A stretch of DNA of 64,000 nt, from positions 682,001 through 746,000 of the forward strand of contig NZ_FNGG01000001.1 in NCBI RefSeq assembly GCF_900102915.1. Direction: 5' to 3'. Of this stretch, positions 17,288-27,367 are shown piece after piece; within the stretch, counting starts at the first letter, position 1; each line of letters opens with the position of its first letter. The notes beneath the pieces were generated by a model that was not told the origin of the DNA, ran no database searches, and saw only the letters and a list, made by a program, of their open reading frames with translations. The position numbers were made by a program, and so were the translations under genes. The stretch comes from Salinimicrobium catena (GTDB lineage Bacteria; Bacteroidota; Bacteroidia; Flavobacteriales; Flavobacteriaceae).

Positions 17288-18067
17288 ATGAAGAGATATA
17301 TAATTACAATTGTAATTTTACTGCTTACCTTTAATTCTATTGCCCAGCAATCGCATCAGGCATATGATACGGGAGAATGGTTCAGGTTCAGGATACATTA
17401 TGGCATGTTTAACGCCAGTTATGCCACTCTTGAGGTAAAAGAGACCACCCTTTGGAACAAACCTGTTTACCATGTAGTGGGAAAGGGAAAATCTACCGGT
17501 TTGCTTCACCTTTTCTTCAAGGTAGATGACAATTACGAATCTTATATTCAAAAAGAAAACGGTGCGCCTTTGAGGTTCATCAGGCAAATCGATGAAGGCG
17601 GACATACGAAGGATATCCAGATAGATTTTGATCACAGCGCTAAAACTGCCCATGTCTATAATAAAAAGCACAACACCAGGGAGACTTATTCCATAGAAAA
17701 TAATGTGCAGGATATGTTATCCTCCTTCTATTATCTACGGAATAACCTGGATGTTGATAATATCTCTCCCGGGGAGATGATGACCATGAATATGTTCTTT
17801 GATAATGAGAACCACGATTTTAAGTTAAAGTTCCTCGGAAGGGAGGTCGTAAAGACAAAATTGGGTAATATTGCAACGCTAAAATTTAAACCTTATGTGC
17901 TGGCAGGCAGGGTGTTCAAGGAAAAAGAGAGCCTCACGATCTGGGTTAGCGATGATAAGAACCGCATGCCGGTAAAGATCAAAGCCGATCTTGCCGTTGG
18001 TTCTTTAGATGCAGATATAGATGCCTTTAAAGGCCTGAAACATCCGCTAAAGATCATAATGAAATAA
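17288..18067 (+). CDS. DUF3108 domain protein, exported
   Basis: 259 aa with signal peptide MKRYIITIVILLLTFNSIAQ. The mature part matches the DUF3108 pattern: a GEWFRFRIHYGMFNASYATL start, KGKSTGLLHLFFKVDDNYES in the middle, and VWVSDD-like IWVSDDKNRMPVKI near the end. DUF3108 proteins are predicted periplasmic beta-rich, lipocalin/LolA-like folds with no settled function. First gene of a unit with tryptophan dioxygenase (3-nt gap), an M23 peptidase and probably pgi. Preceded by a good promoter. Confidence 0.85.
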   Translation: MKRYIITIVILLLTFNSIAQQSHQAYDTGEWFRFRIHYGMFNASYATLEVKETTLWNKPVYHVVGKGKSTGLLHLFFKVDDNYESYIQKENGAPLRFIRQIDEGGHTKDIQIDFDHSAKTAHVYNKKHNTRETYSIENNVQDMLSSFYYLRNNLDVDNISPGEMMTMNMFFDNENHDFKLKFLGREVVKTKLGNIATLKFKPYVLAGRVFKEKESLTIWVSDDKNRMPVKIKADLAVGSLDADIDAFKGLKHPLKIIMK

Positions 18068-18070
18068 ATA

Positions 18071-19042
18071 ATGAAGGAAATCAAACCTGAGATTGCCGAA
18101 AAGGTCCGGCAACTGGAAGAAAAATTTAAAAATTCCGGGCAGGACCTGGGTTCATATCTTGACGGATTGCTGTATGACAAATATCTTACATACTGGGACT
18201 ACATCAGTCTGGACACTTTACTGAGCCTGCAGAATACCAGGACACATTTTCCCGATGAGAAAATATTCATAGGTTATCACCAGATCACCGAACTGTATTT
18301 TAATCTCATCATCCATGAACAGGAGCAAATAGTTGAGGCTGAAGATATATCTGTCGCTTTTTTTACTGAAAAAGTGAACAGGCTGGTGAGGTATTTTAGG
18401 ATACTTACCCACTCGTTTGACGTAATGATCAAGGGGATGGATAAAGAGCAATTTTTGAAGTTCAGGATGGCGCTGCTTCCCGCCAGCGGATTCCAGTCGG
18501 GGCAATTCAGGATGATCGAGATTTTTTCCACTCCACTTGAAAATTTGGTGCACATGGATGTGCGGAAAGACTTCAGCGGAGAGCATTCTGTAGAAGAACT
18601 TTATGAGAACATCTACTGGAAAAGAGGAGCTACAGATCTGGCTTCAGGCGAAAAAACGCTGACCTTAAAGCAATTTGAAGAAGAATATACCCCGCGTTTC
18701 CTAAGGTTGGCGAACCGGGTGAAGGACAGGACGCTGTATGAAAAATACCAGCAGCTTTCTTCCGAAGATAAGAACAATAAAAATTTAGTTGAGGCGTTGC
18801 GTACTTTAGACGTAACGGTCAATGTTAACTGGCTGCTCATGCACATTGGGGCTGCTCATCGTTACCTGATGAGCAAAAAAGGTGCGGTTGCAGCTACCGG
18901 AGGCACGAACTGGAAGGATTTCCTTCCGCCGAGCTTCCAACGTATTTCCTTTTTTCCAGAACTATGGAGCGAAGAGGAAATGAAAGAATGGGGCAAAGAA
19001 TGGGTTGATGAAACGTTTAACAAAAAAATGAACATACATTGA
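18071..19042 (+). CDS. Tryptophan 2,3-dioxygenase family protein
   Basis: 323 aa heme dioxygenase converting L-tryptophan to N-formylkynurenine, the first step of the kynurenine pathway. Family features are YISLDTLLSLQNTR, YHQITELYFNLIIHEQEQI (substrate and heme pocket helix), MALLPASGFQSGQFRMIE, and HIGAAHRYLMSKKGAVAATG with the substrate-carboxylate Gly/Thr loop (ATGGTNWKDFLPP). The histidine in HIGAAHR is the likely proximal heme ligand. Located close to the tyrosine catabolic genes, so aromatic amino acid degradation is grouped here. The symbol kynA is used for this enzyme in other bacteria. The stop overlaps the M23 gene start. Confidence 0.9.
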   Translation: MKEIKPEIAEKVRQLEEKFKNSGQDLGSYLDGLLYDKYLTYWDYISLDTLLSLQNTRTHFPDEKIFIGYHQITELYFNLIIHEQEQIVEAEDISVAFFTEKVNRLVRYFRILTHSFDVMIKGMDKEQFLKFRMALLPASGFQSGQFRMIEIFSTPLENLVHMDVRKDFSGEHSVEELYENIYWKRGATDLASGEKTLTLKQFEEEYTPRFLRLANRVKDRTLYEKYQQLSSEDKNNKNLVEALRTLDVTVNVNWLLMHIGAAHRYLMSKKGAVAATGGTNWKDFLPPSFQRISFFPELWSEEEMKEWGKEWVDETFNKKMNIH

Positions 19043-20286
19043 GAAAACTAAGTTACCTGCTACTGTTGATGATGGCTATTACGGCCTGTAATGATGAGCC
19101 AAAAAAAGTTGAAATAGCCGATAACACTATCGAAAAACCCGCTCCAAAAATCGTGAAGGAGTACGGTTATGTCCTGAACGATTTTGAAGTAGTGCGGGAC
19201 ACTGTACGCTCTGGTGACAGTTTCGGGATCATTCTGGGCAGCCATGGGGTAAATCCCGGTAAGATCTTCCAGATCGTGGAAAAGGTGAAGGACACTTTCA
19301 ATCCGCGTAAAGTAGTAATTGGAAAACCTTACGTGATCCTTAAGGAGAATGACTCTGCACAAACCCCGAAAGTCTTTATTTACGAGAACGACCTTATTAA
19401 TTATACCGTGGTCAATCTTGGGGATAGCATTTCTGCCTACACCGCCAAAAAGCCGGTAACCATTACCAAAAAAACCGTCTCGGGAGTGATCAGTTCCAGT
19501 CTTTCAGAAGCCATCGAGGAAGAAGGATTGAATTACCTGCTGGCCCACGAGATGAACAACATATACCAGTGGAGTATTGATTTCTTCAGACTTCAAAAAG
19601 GAGATCGTTTCAAACTGGTCTATAATGAGAGATATATCAATGATTCCATTTACGCCGGAATTGAAAATATAGAAGCTTCCGTTTTTTACCACCAGGAGAA
19701 GCCATATTATGCTTTTAATTTCCTTACAGATTCCATTTCCGGAACAAGAGAGTACTATGATGAAAAAGCCCGTCCTTTACAAAGCTTCTTTCTGAAGGCT
19801 CCGCTTAACTTCAGCAGAATTTCATCCAGGTTCAGTCCAAGGAGATATCACCCGGTTCAAAAAAGATGGAAAGCACATAAAGGAACAGATTATGCCGCAC
19901 CACATGGCACCCCTATTTGGAGTACAGCTAACGGAGTAGTGATCGCTTCTTCGTATACAGCCGGAAACGGAAATTATGTGAAGGTAAAACACAACGGTAC
20001 CTATACCACACAATACCTGCACATGTCAAAGCGCGCCGTTAAGACAGGGCAGCGTGTGAAGCAGGGAGATATTATTGGATATGTGGGCAGCACCGGACTG
20101 GCTACAGGTCCGCACGTGTGCTATAGATTTTGGGTGAACGGCAGACAGGTGGATCCTTTCAGACAGAATTTACCTGCGGCAGAACCAATTGAAGAAAAAT
20201 ATATCCCGTCCTATTTTGCGGCCATTGAGCCATTAAAAGCAGAGTTGGGAGAAATAGAATTTCAACAGATCAATACAGAAATATAA
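19039..20286 (+). CDS. M23-family (LytM) peptidase lipoprotein
   Basis: 415 aa. The start is a TTG overlapping the upstream TGA (TTGA). It is preferred because it gives a complete lipoprotein signal with lipobox AITAC (C17). Residues about 50-100 look LysM/OapA-like, and 270-370 form the M23 domain with zinc ligands H280 and D284 (HKGTDYAAP) and H328 (YLHMSK), plus H359 (GPHVCYRF). All catalytic residues are present, so an active peptidoglycan endopeptidase is expected at the outer membrane or periplasm. Role is cell wall remodelling. In operon with tryptophan dioxygenase by overlap only; no metabolic link. Confidence 0.9.
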   Translation: MRKLSYLLLLMMAITACNDEPKKVEIADNTIEKPAPKIVKEYGYVLNDFEVVRDTVRSGDSFGIILGSHGVNPGKIFQIVEKVKDTFNPRKVVIGKPYVILKENDSAQTPKVFIYENDLINYTVVNLGDSISAYTAKKPVTITKKTVSGVISSSLSEAIEEEGLNYLLAHEMNNIYQWSIDFFRLQKGDRFKLVYNERYINDSIYAGIENIEASVFYHQEKPYYAFNFLTDSISGTREYYDEKARPLQSFFLKAPLNFSRISSRFSPRRYHPVQKRWKAHKGTDYAAPHGTPIWSTANGVVIASSYTAGNGNYVKVKHNGTYTTQYLHMSKRAVKTGQRVKQGDIIGYVGSTGLATGPHVCYRFWVNGRQVDPFRQNLPAAEPIEEKYIPSYFAAIEPLKAELGEIEFQQINTEI

Positions 20287-20296
20287 CCACCAGTTA

Positions 20297-21928
20297 ATGA
20301 AACATACCAACCCTACACGTACAGAGGCCTGGAAAAAATTAGAAGAACACTATACTGCTTTAAGGGAACTTGGCCTTAAAGAAGAGTTTAGGAATGATCC
20401 TGAAAGAGCTGAGGCTTTTACATTAGAGTGGGAGGATTTCTATGTAGATTTCAGCAAGAACCTTATTACCCGCGAAACTCAGAGCCTTTTGCAGGAGCTC
20501 GCAAGTGAAACCGGGCTTAAGGAGGCGATAGGTTCGTATTTTGGAGGGGAACAGATAAACAGAACAGAAGGCAGAGCTGTTTTGCACACCGCATTGCGTG
20601 AAACAAAAGATGCGCATGTAGAGGTAGACGGCGAAAATGTGACTTCAGAAGTTTTTGAGGTAAAGGAAAAGATCAAAACTTTTAGTAACGATGTTATTGA
20701 AGGTTCCAAAAAGGGATATACAGGCAAGGCTTTTACCGATGTGGTAAATATTGGTATCGGCGGATCTGACCTGGGACCGGTGATGGTGACAGAAGCTTTA
20801 GAGTACTACAAGAACCACCTCAAGGTGCACTTTGTATCTAATGTTGACGGAGATCACGTGCAGGAGGTGATCAAAGATCTTAATCCTGAAACCACTCTGT
20901 TCATCATCGTTTCCAAATCTTTCTCGACGCAGGAAACTTTGTCCAATTCTACAACTATTAGAAGCTGGTTCAGGAAAAAAGCGCCGGCCGAGTCGGTGGC
21001 CAAACATTTTGTGGCCGTTTCCAGCAACGTGCCTGCGGTAGAAGAGTTTGGGATCGAGACCGAAAATATTTTCCCTATGTGGGACTGGGTTGGCGGCAGG
21101 TTCTCCTTATGGAGCGCTGTTGGTTTGTCCATTAGTCTTTCGGTAGGTTATGATAATTTCGAGTCTCTGCTAACCGGTGCCCGAAAGATGGATGAACATT
21201 TTAGGGAAACTCCGTTCAAAGAAAATATTCCGGTGCAATTGGCACTTTTGACGGTTTGGTACAACAATTTCTTTAAAGCCGAAACTCAGGCCATCATCCC
21301 TTACACTCAGTACCTTCATCGTTTTCCTGCCTATCTGCAGCAGGCCATTATGGAAAGTAACGGTAAAGGGGTTGACAGAGATGGTAACAAAGTTGATTAT
21401 CAAACCGGAAATATTGTTTGGGGAGAACCGGGAACGAACTCTCAGCACGCTTTCTTCCAGTTGATCCACCAGGGAACAAAATTGATTCCTGCGGATTTTA
21501 TCGGCTTTAAGCGTTCTTTACATAACGAGAAGGATCATCACAACAAGTTAATGGCTAATTTCTTTGCACAAACCGAAGCTCTGTTGGCCGGGAAGTCCTC
21601 TAATGAGGTAAGGCAAGAACTGGAGTCAAAGAAAATGTCTGAGCAGGAAATTGAAAAACTGCTTCCGTTCAAGGTTTTTGAGGGGAATAAACCAACTACC
21701 ACTATCCTTATCAACGAACTTACTCCTGAAAGTTTAGGAAAGCTAATAGCTCTTTACGAACACCAGATCTTTGTGCAGGGAGTGATATGGAATGTGTATA
21801 GTTATGATCAATGGGGGGTAGAGCTTGGAAAGCAGCTGGCCTCGAAAATTCTAAACGAGATCGAAGAGAATGACGTTCAGGAACATGATTCTTCCACAAA
21901 AAAAATGTTAAAATTTTTCCTTAAGTAG
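20297..21928 (+). CDS. pgi: Glucose-6-phosphate isomerase
   Basis: 543 aa cytoplasmic isomerase of glycolysis and gluconeogenesis (glucose-6-P to fructose-6-P). Signatures are [25 protein letters not shown] (phosphate-binding serine/threonine loop), [26 protein letters not shown] and [19 protein letters not shown]. The C-terminal active-site region is [18 protein letters not shown], with the lysine of GKQLA. Starts 10 nt after the M23 peptidase stop, so it is probably in the same transcript, which is closed by the terminator at 21966. Confidence 0.96.
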   Translation: MKHTNPTRTEAWKKLEEHYTALRELGLKEEFRNDPERAEAFTLEWEDFYVDFSKNLITRETQSLLQELASETGLKEAIGSYFGGEQINRTEGRAVLHTALRETKDAHVEVDGENVTSEVFEVKEKIKTFSNDVIEGSKKGYTGKAFTDVVNIGIGGSDLGPVMVTEALEYYKNHLKVHFVSNVDGDHVQEVIKDLNPETTLFIIVSKSFSTQETLSNSTTIRSWFRKKAPAESVAKHFVAVSSNVPAVEEFGIETENIFPMWDWVGGRFSLWSAVGLSISLSVGYDNFESLLTGARKMDEHFRETPFKENIPVQLALLTVWYNNFFKAETQAIIPYTQYLHRFPAYLQQAIMESNGKGVDRDGNKVDYQTGNIVWGEPGTNSQHAFFQLIHQGTKLIPADFIGFKRSLHNEKDHHNKLMANFFAQTEALLAGKSSNEVRQELESKKMSEQEIEKLLPFKVFEGNKPTTTILINELTPESLGKLIALYEHQIFVQGVIWNVYSYDQWGVELGKQLASKILNEIEENDVQEHDSSTKKMLKFFLK

Positions 21929-21965
21929 AAAATATCGGAATTTTTCCGATGAGCCCTTTGTTTGC

Positions 21966-21993
21966 AAGCCCTTGTAAATAAAGGGCTTTTTTT
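21966..21993 (+). terminator. Intrinsic terminator after pgi
   Basis: AAGCCCTT (21966-21973), 7-nt loop, AAGGGCTT (21981-21988), with seven T starting at 21987. A second small hairpin, ATCGGAA/TTCCGAT (21934-21950), sits just upstream. Confidence 0.8.
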
Positions 21994-22115
21994 ATTTTTA
22001 ACTTCTGGCCGTTAGAGAATTAGCTTCCGAAAAAAATTCTTAACATTCAGTTAAAGCTATTCTTCAAAAAATGCGTTCTTTTGCACTATCATTTTAAACA
22101 CAAACAAATTACACA

Positions 22116-24662
22116 ATGAGGAAATTTTTAGCATTAGCGTTATTCTTAACGTCAGCTACAATTTTTGCACAGGGAACTATTACTGGTAAGGTAGTTGATT
22201 CTGAGATGGAAGGACCGCTTCCAGGTGCAAACATTATGGTGGTGGGAACCAATAATGGTACTGTCACCGATTTTGACGGAAACTTTGCTCTAGAAGTAGA
22301 CAAGACCTCCGGAGAAATTGAAGTTAGTTTTGTGGGTTACGAACGTAAAGTGATCCCTTTTACAGTAGCAAATGGAGCTACTACAGATCTTGGAAGTATT
22401 GTCCTTTCGCCAGATTCTGAGGCTCTTGAAGAAATTGTAATTACCAGTTTCTCCTTAGCTATTGACAGAAAAACTCCTGTTGCTGTTTCTACTATTAAAG
22501 CAGCAGACATTGAAACTAAAATTGGGAACCAGGAATTTCCTGAGATCCTGAAGTCTACTCCTGGTGTTTATGCTACTAAACAAGGAGGTGGATTTGGAGA
22601 TGCTGAATTGAGATTGAGAGGGTTTAACTCAGAGAACATTGCTGTAATGATCAACGGTGTTCCTGTAAACGATATGGAAAATGGTCGTGTTTACTGGAGT
22701 AACTGGGCCGGACTTTCTGATGTAACTCGCTCTATGCAGGTTCAAAGAGGTCTTGGAGCTTCTAAAGTTGCCGTGCCTTCTATTGGTGGTACTGTGAACA
22801 TTGTTACAAAAACTACCGATGCCGAAGAAGGTGGAAACCTTTTTGCAACTACAGGAAATGACGGATATATGAAGTTCGGGGCAACTGTTTCTACAGGAGT
22901 TCTTGATAACGGAGTGGCAGCGACAGTTTCTGCTTCAAAAACTACCGGAAACGGATACATTGATGGAACTGAATTTGAAGCCTATTCTTATTTTGTAAAT
23001 ATCGCTAAAGATTTTGGTGATGACCACCAGCTTTCTTTTACGGCTTTTGGTGCGCCGCAAGAACATGGTCAACGTGAAACTCAGCACTTAATCGAAACTT
23101 ACAGATTGAGTGAAAGAGGAACTAAATTTAACGGTGACTGGGGGTATTTAAATGGAGAGGTAACCCATATCCAGGATAACTTCTATCACAAGCCTCAAAT
23201 GTCCTTAAACCATTACTGGGATATATCTGAAAGAACCAATCTATCTACCGCTTTGTACGCTTCTTTTGGTACCGGTGGAGGTGGAGGATACCAGGGTAAT
23301 GCAGATTTAAGAAGCATTGACTCTCCTTATCGAAACGGATTTTTACAACCATTTAATTTGGATTTAGTAGTTGCTGAGAATGTTGAAAACGGAGATCTTG
23401 GTTCAGAAACAATTCTTTACAACTCGCGCAATGACCACAAATGGTATGGAGCCCTTTCTACTCTTTCCACAGAAATTACAGAGACTATTGAATTGCTTGG
23501 AGGAGTAGATTTCAGGTACTATAAAGGAGAGCATTTTCGAGAAGTAAAAGATCTTTTAGGAGGGACATACTGGTTAGAAGATAGCGATATTAATAATCCT
23601 AACAACGTTGCTAGAGTAGGAGATAAAATGAGTTACTACAATGATGGAATTGTCCTTTGGGAAGGAGGATTTGCTCAATTGGAGTATTCAGAAAATGACC
23701 TGTCTGCTTTTGTTTCTTTAGCGGCTTCAAACACTTCTTACAAACGTGTTGATTATTTCAACTATCTTGATAGTGATCCTGAACAAGAAACAGATTTTAT
23801 CCACTTCTTCGGGTACAGCGCCAAAGGTGGGGCTAACTATAACATTGATAATAATCATAACGTGTTTGCTAATATTGGTTATTTTGAAAAAGCACCTTTC
23901 TTCAATGCCGTTTTCCAAAATTTCCAAAATGATATTAACGAAGATGCGGAGAACCAGAAGATCTTCAGTGCTGAACTTGGATATGGTTTCAGAAGTACTG
24001 GTTTCAGAGCTAATGTAAACGTATATAGCACTCGTTGGAGTGATAGAACCTTTACTCAGTCTTACTTTGACAGGGCTAGCGATCAGACCTACTTCGCGAA
24101 TATTCTAGGAGTAGATGCATTGCACCAGGGGATTGAAGTAGATTTCTCTTACAGACCGTTCTCTACTCTTACCATTACCGGTATGGCCTCTATTGGAGAC
24201 TGGAACTGGGATAGTGATGTGACTGATGTATTTGTGTATGATGAGAACCAGGATGTTTTAAATCCAGATTCTCCAATTAGTTTACTACTTCAGGATGTTC
24301 CTGTTGGAGGTTCAGCTCAACATACATTTGCTCTAGGCTTTAATTATGAAGCCCTACCAGGAACAAATGTCAGAATGGATTATAACTACTACGACAATCT
24401 TTTTGCAGATTTTGATCCTAATAATGTTGATGAGGGTTACATGCCGTGGGAGGTTCCCGCTTATGGAGTGGTAGATTTCGGTCTAACACACAACTTTGCC
24501 TTCGGAGATTTTGAGGCAACATTAATAGGAAACGTCAATAATTTGCTTGATACTGAGTATATTGCAGTAGCTGATGACGGACCGCAGTCGAATGCCCGTA
24601 CTGCACAGGTATATTACGGTTTTGGACGCACGTATACTGTGGGAGCAAAAATTAAATTTTAA
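22116..24662 (+). CDS. TonB-dependent receptor with carboxypeptidase-like N-terminal domain
   Basis: 848 aa outer-membrane transporter. Signal peptide (MRKFLALALFLTSATIFAQ), beta-sandwich CarboxypepD-like domain (about 20-105), a TonB-box-like EEIVIT, plug domain (about 118-235; ELRLRGFNSENIAVMINGVP, IGGTVNIVTK), then a 22-strand barrel ending in Phe (YTVGAKIKF). No SusD-like partner follows; instead a repeat lipoprotein gene comes 10 nt later. Codon use is A/T-biased toward presumably favoured codons (tct, gga, gaa), as expected for an abundant protein. TTCTTTTG at 22076 may be the -7 box. Substrate unknown; the downstream nuclease suggests a nucleic-acid-derived product (inference). Confidence 0.93.
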   Translation: MRKFLALALFLTSATIFAQGTITGKVVDSEMEGPLPGANIMVVGTNNGTVTDFDGNFALEVDKTSGEIEVSFVGYERKVIPFTVANGATTDLGSIVLSPDSEALEEIVITSFSLAIDRKTPVAVSTIKAADIETKIGNQEFPEILKSTPGVYATKQGGGFGDAELRLRGFNSENIAVMINGVPVNDMENGRVYWSNWAGLSDVTRSMQVQRGLGASKVAVPSIGGTVNIVTKTTDAEEGGNLFATTGNDGYMKFGATVSTGVLDNGVAATVSASKTTGNGYIDGTEFEAYSYFVNIAKDFGDDHQLSFTAFGAPQEHGQRETQHLIETYRLSERGTKFNGDWGYLNGEVTHIQDNFYHKPQMSLNHYWDISERTNLSTALYASFGTGGGGGYQGNADLRSIDSPYRNGFLQPFNLDLVVAENVENGDLGSETILYNSRNDHKWYGALSTLSTEITETIELLGGVDFRYYKGEHFREVKDLLGGTYWLEDSDINNPNNVARVGDKMSYYNDGIVLWEGGFAQLEYSENDLSAFVSLAASNTSYKRVDYFNYLDSDPEQETDFIHFFGYSAKGGANYNIDNNHNVFANIGYFEKAPFFNAVFQNFQNDINEDAENQKIFSAELGYGFRSTGFRANVNVYSTRWSDRTFTQSYFDRASDQTYFANILGVDALHQGIEVDFSYRPFSTLTITGMASIGDWNWDSDVTDVFVYDENQDVLNPDSPISLLLQDVPVGGSAQHTFALGFNYEALPGTNVRMDYNYYDNLFADFDPNNVDEGYMPWEVPAYGVVDFGLTHNFAFGDFEATLIGNVNNLLDTEYIAVADDGPQSNARTAQVYYGFGRTYTVGAKIKF

Positions 24663-24672
24663 ATAATACAAG

Positions 24673-25836
24673 ATGAAAAAGATATTCTATTTACTATTCT
24701 TGTTCACAGGCCTGGTTTTCACCTCTTGTGAACCCATGGAGGATATCCATGATGAAATTGATGCCGATATTGAAGGTAAGATTGCAGGAACTATAGATTC
24801 TTATACTCTTACTGAAGATGATTATAAAGAGACTTTAGATCTTTCTTTTGCAAACTTTGGTAGCGTTGAGGAAGCAAAAGAATTAATCCCTGTTGTCCTT
24901 AATGATGTTTTTCCAAGCTTTGGTGCTGAGTCTTCTGTGAACGTTGTTTTTGATATCTACGCTCCAAAGAGGGATGAAAAAGACCTGATCGTTTATTATG
25001 CTAACGAAACAGATTATGCTACTTATGGAGACGATACCTATCCAAACTTCGATAGCATGTGGCAGGTGTTTGACCTCGTCGAAGACAAATTTGGAGATGT
25101 GGCTAACAGAACATTAGTCTCTCTTACTTATGATTATTATGATGGACGGACTACTGAGCGTAATGATGGATTCTTATTAGTTGATGGCGAATGGATTTAT
25201 GCTTTTGGATTCACTGACGATGAATATGCTGCCATGGGAGAAAGTTATCCAAACTTCTCAAATGAAGATGAAGCAGAAACTAAGATCCCTATTTACTTGG
25301 AAGAAAAGTTCAAATACGAGCCAAAAGAAAAAGGCGCTATAGTGCCAGTAATGTACAAATTGTACACTGATGATATTTATGATATTGATGAGGATGGGAA
25401 TACTGAAGAGAATAAAACCGTAAGCTTCGTTAAGTATTTTATTTTCAACGGTACTAGCTGGGAAGTATACAATAATCTTCTTACTCAGTCATTACAATTT
25501 GGTCATGATGGAAATGATTGGGTACCTGATAATACAATCAGATACACCTTAACTAAAGCCGATTTTGGAATCATTTCTTCAGCGTTGATCGATAAATATC
25601 CTGGTCCAGCTGATAATGCTGGTTTCTTTGGAAGTTTTGATGTTAGAAAGAGTTCAGATAACTACTGGTCCGACGAAATGTTGCTTGAGGCTTTCAACAT
25701 TTTCTTGAACGAAATAAACCCAAATGCCGAAATAGGTCAGAAGTATGTACTTAGCTATGCAGTGTATAACGGCGCCACAGTTACCATGCAAACTAGCCTT
25801 ATTAAAACCGAAGAAGGTTGGGTTATAAACGAATAA
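24673..25836 (+). CDS. Lipoprotein with four tandem repeats, partner of the TonB receptor
   Basis: 387 aa. Lipobox VFTSC (C19) is followed by an acidic stretch (EPMEDIHDEIDADIEG). I do not recognise a named family. Four diverged copies of one module are visible, at about 44-106, 107-177, 177-266 and 290-385. Each follows the pattern Y-x-L/N-T-x-x-D-Y/F, about 10 residues later YPNF or similar, an amphipathic helix ending in a YL/FL-type segment, then V/A-x-Y-x-xY and a closing F/Y-x-x-dG-x-W. Examples are YTLTEDDY, YANETDY, FGFTDDEY and YTLTKADF at the starts, and DGEW, NGTSW and EEGW at the ends. Placed directly behind the receptor, it is likely a surface-exposed lipoprotein that binds or lids the receptor. 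Confidence 0.75.
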   Translation: MKKIFYLLFLFTGLVFTSCEPMEDIHDEIDADIEGKIAGTIDSYTLTEDDYKETLDLSFANFGSVEEAKELIPVVLNDVFPSFGAESSVNVVFDIYAPKRDEKDLIVYYANETDYATYGDDTYPNFDSMWQVFDLVEDKFGDVANRTLVSLTYDYYDGRTTERNDGFLLVDGEWIYAFGFTDDEYAAMGESYPNFSNEDEAETKIPIYLEEKFKYEPKEKGAIVPVMYKLYTDDIYDIDEDGNTEENKTVSFVKYFIFNGTSWEVYNNLLTQSLQFGHDGNDWVPDNTIRYTLTKADFGIISSALIDKYPGPADNAGFFGSFDVRKSSDNYWSDEMLLEAFNIFLNEINPNAEIGQKYVLSYAVYNGATVTMQTSLIKTEEGWVINE

Positions 25837-25860
25837 TTCTCCTTCCTTTGATATAAGTAA

Positions 25861-25894
25861 AAACCTCTTGTCTATTTTAGGCAAGAGGTTTTTT
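25861..25894 (+). terminator. Intrinsic terminator after the repeat lipoprotein
   Basis: AAACCTCTTG (25861-25870) pairs with CAAGAGGTTT (25882-25891) across an 11-nt loop and is followed by T residues. Confidence 0.78.
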
Positions 25895-25899
25895 AATAA

Positions 25900-25907
25900 T
25901 ACCTTTG
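25900..25907 (+). promoter_or_regulatory. -7 box (TACCTTTG) of the endonuclease I gene
   Basis: Exact TAnnTTTG match, 15 nt before the ATG at 25923 and directly after the terminator. The leader would be very short. Confidence 0.48.
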
Positions 25908-25922
25908 TAAAAACAATAATTG

Positions 25923-27278
25923 ATGAAGAAGTTATACTATGTGGTGATAAGTCTAGTCTTAATTGGGTGTTCCGGTGAAGAATCACCACAACCAAGACCA
26001 GAGCCTGAACTAAAAGACAGCCCTGTCGCCAATAATGATACTCGAATGGCCTATGAAAATGAGGAGACAATTATTGCCGACCTTACGGAAAATGATGAAA
26101 TTGTCGAAAATTCCAGGATCATGAGTTTTGATTCCCAGACCACAGAAGGGGGAACAATAGAGGATAACCGTAATGGCACCTACACCTATACACCTCCAGC
26201 AGATTTCGTAGGAGAGGATTCCTTTTCTTATACGCTGTGCGTCCCAGGTGATTCTGAAAGATGTTCTTCAGCAGAAGTTATTTTAGAAGTAGTAGATGGA
26301 GGTGATCCTGAAACTACTGATGACAGCGTGAGCACCATGGAATCCTTGAGTATAACCATAGAAACTTTGCTGGCTAATGATGCACTCGTGGATGGAAGCA
26401 CAATTTCTTCTGTAAATGGGGATAATTCTTCTGGAAGTGTTCTGCTCAATGAAGATGGAAGTGTGACCTATATACCTGCCGAAGGTTTTACAGGTGAAGA
26501 TCAATTTTTTTATACCATATGCGATAATGATCAGCCTGAGCCAACATGTGCGACAGGTACCGTCACTGTAAGGGTGTATGGTAGAATAACTATGAATGTT
26601 CCGGCTGCACTCCAGAATTACTACAGTGATTTTGCCGTTAGCTCAAATCAGGAGATCAATCTTGCTTTTATTTCCGATTTTACAACCGATAAACATACTC
26701 AACCTCTGAATTCTTACGGTGAAAGACATGAATATCTTTATGAGGCAGATGAGGATTTGAATAATCCAGACAATGTGATCCTGATGTATTCCGGAGAATC
26801 CAGATATTGGGAGGAATACTGGTCTGATTGGAATGATTATGAGCCACAAACTTTTAATACAGAACATATCTATCCGCAATCTTATCTGGGAGGTAATGAA
26901 ATGGCAGAGAACGATATGCATCACATGCGCGTAGCCGATGCCGACCTTAATTCCTTAAGATTAAATTATCCTTATGTAGAAAGTTCTGGCGAGTATGGCC
27001 TTGTGGGAGAGGAAACTTTTTATCCGGGTGATGAATGGATAGGAGATGTAGCCAGAATGGTGATGTATATTCACATCAGGTATGGGGAACCGTTTAGCGA
27101 TGTTGGAACTTTGGAAATGTTCTTGAGATGGAATGCTGAAGATCCTGTTTCTGGTTTTGAAGTTCAGCGCAATAACGTGATAGAAAGCGCCCAGGGGAAC
27201 CGAAATCCATTTATTGATAATCCATACCTTGCGACCCTTATTTGGGGCGGAGAACCTGCTGAAAATAAGTGGCAGTAA
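25923..27278 (+). CDS. Endonuclease I family lipoprotein with two Ig-like repeats
   Basis: 451 aa from ATG 25923 (a TTG one codon upstream is ignored). Lipobox LIGC (C16), a Pro/Glu-rich linker, and two tandem cadherin/Big-type domains (about 33-124 and 130-218). Each of those carries the motif G-T-Y-T/V-Y-x-P-x-x-F-x-G-E-D-x-F-x-Y-T-x-C. The C-terminal region (about 225-440) is the EndA/NucM beta-beta-alpha-metal nuclease: NTEHIYPQSY with H315, DMHHMRVADADLNSLR, and GNRNPFIDNP. The family cuts DNA and sometimes RNA without sequence preference. As a lipoprotein with spacer domains it probably acts at the cell surface or periplasm, releasing oligonucleotides near the TonB receptors. Confidence 0.88.
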   Translation: MKKLYYVVISLVLIGCSGEESPQPRPEPELKDSPVANNDTRMAYENEETIIADLTENDEIVENSRIMSFDSQTTEGGTIEDNRNGTYTYTPPADFVGEDSFSYTLCVPGDSERCSSAEVILEVVDGGDPETTDDSVSTMESLSITIETLLANDALVDGSTISSVNGDNSSGSVLLNEDGSVTYIPAEGFTGEDQFFYTICDNDQPEPTCATGTVTVRVYGRITMNVPAALQNYYSDFAVSSNQEINLAFISDFTTDKHTQPLNSYGERHEYLYEADEDLNNPDNVILMYSGESRYWEEYWSDWNDYEPQTFNTEHIYPQSYLGGNEMAENDMHHMRVADADLNSLRLNYPYVESSGEYGLVGEETFYPGDEWIGDVARMVMYIHIRYGEPFSDVGTLEMFLRWNAEDPVSGFEVQRNNVIESAQGNRNPFIDNPYLATLIWGGEPAENKWQ

Positions 27279-27300
27279 CATTTTTCTAATATGATATCTA

Positions 27301-27330
27301 AACCGCCCCTTTTTCAGGGGCGGTTTTTTT
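27301..27330 (+). terminator. Intrinsic terminator after the endonuclease gene
   Basis: AACCGCCCCT (27301-27310), loop TTTTC, AGGGGCGGTT (27316-27325), then five more T. Ten perfect pairs, GC-rich. Confidence 0.9.
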
Positions 27331-27342
27331 ATACAAAAAAGT

Positions 27343-27350
27343 TACCTTTA
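27343..27350 (+). promoter_or_regulatory. Candidate -7 box (TACCTTTA)
   Basis: One mismatch to TAnnTTTG, 17 nt before the ATG at 27368 and just after a terminator. Confidence 0.33.
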
Positions 27351-27367
27351 CCCGTAAAACATAATCT

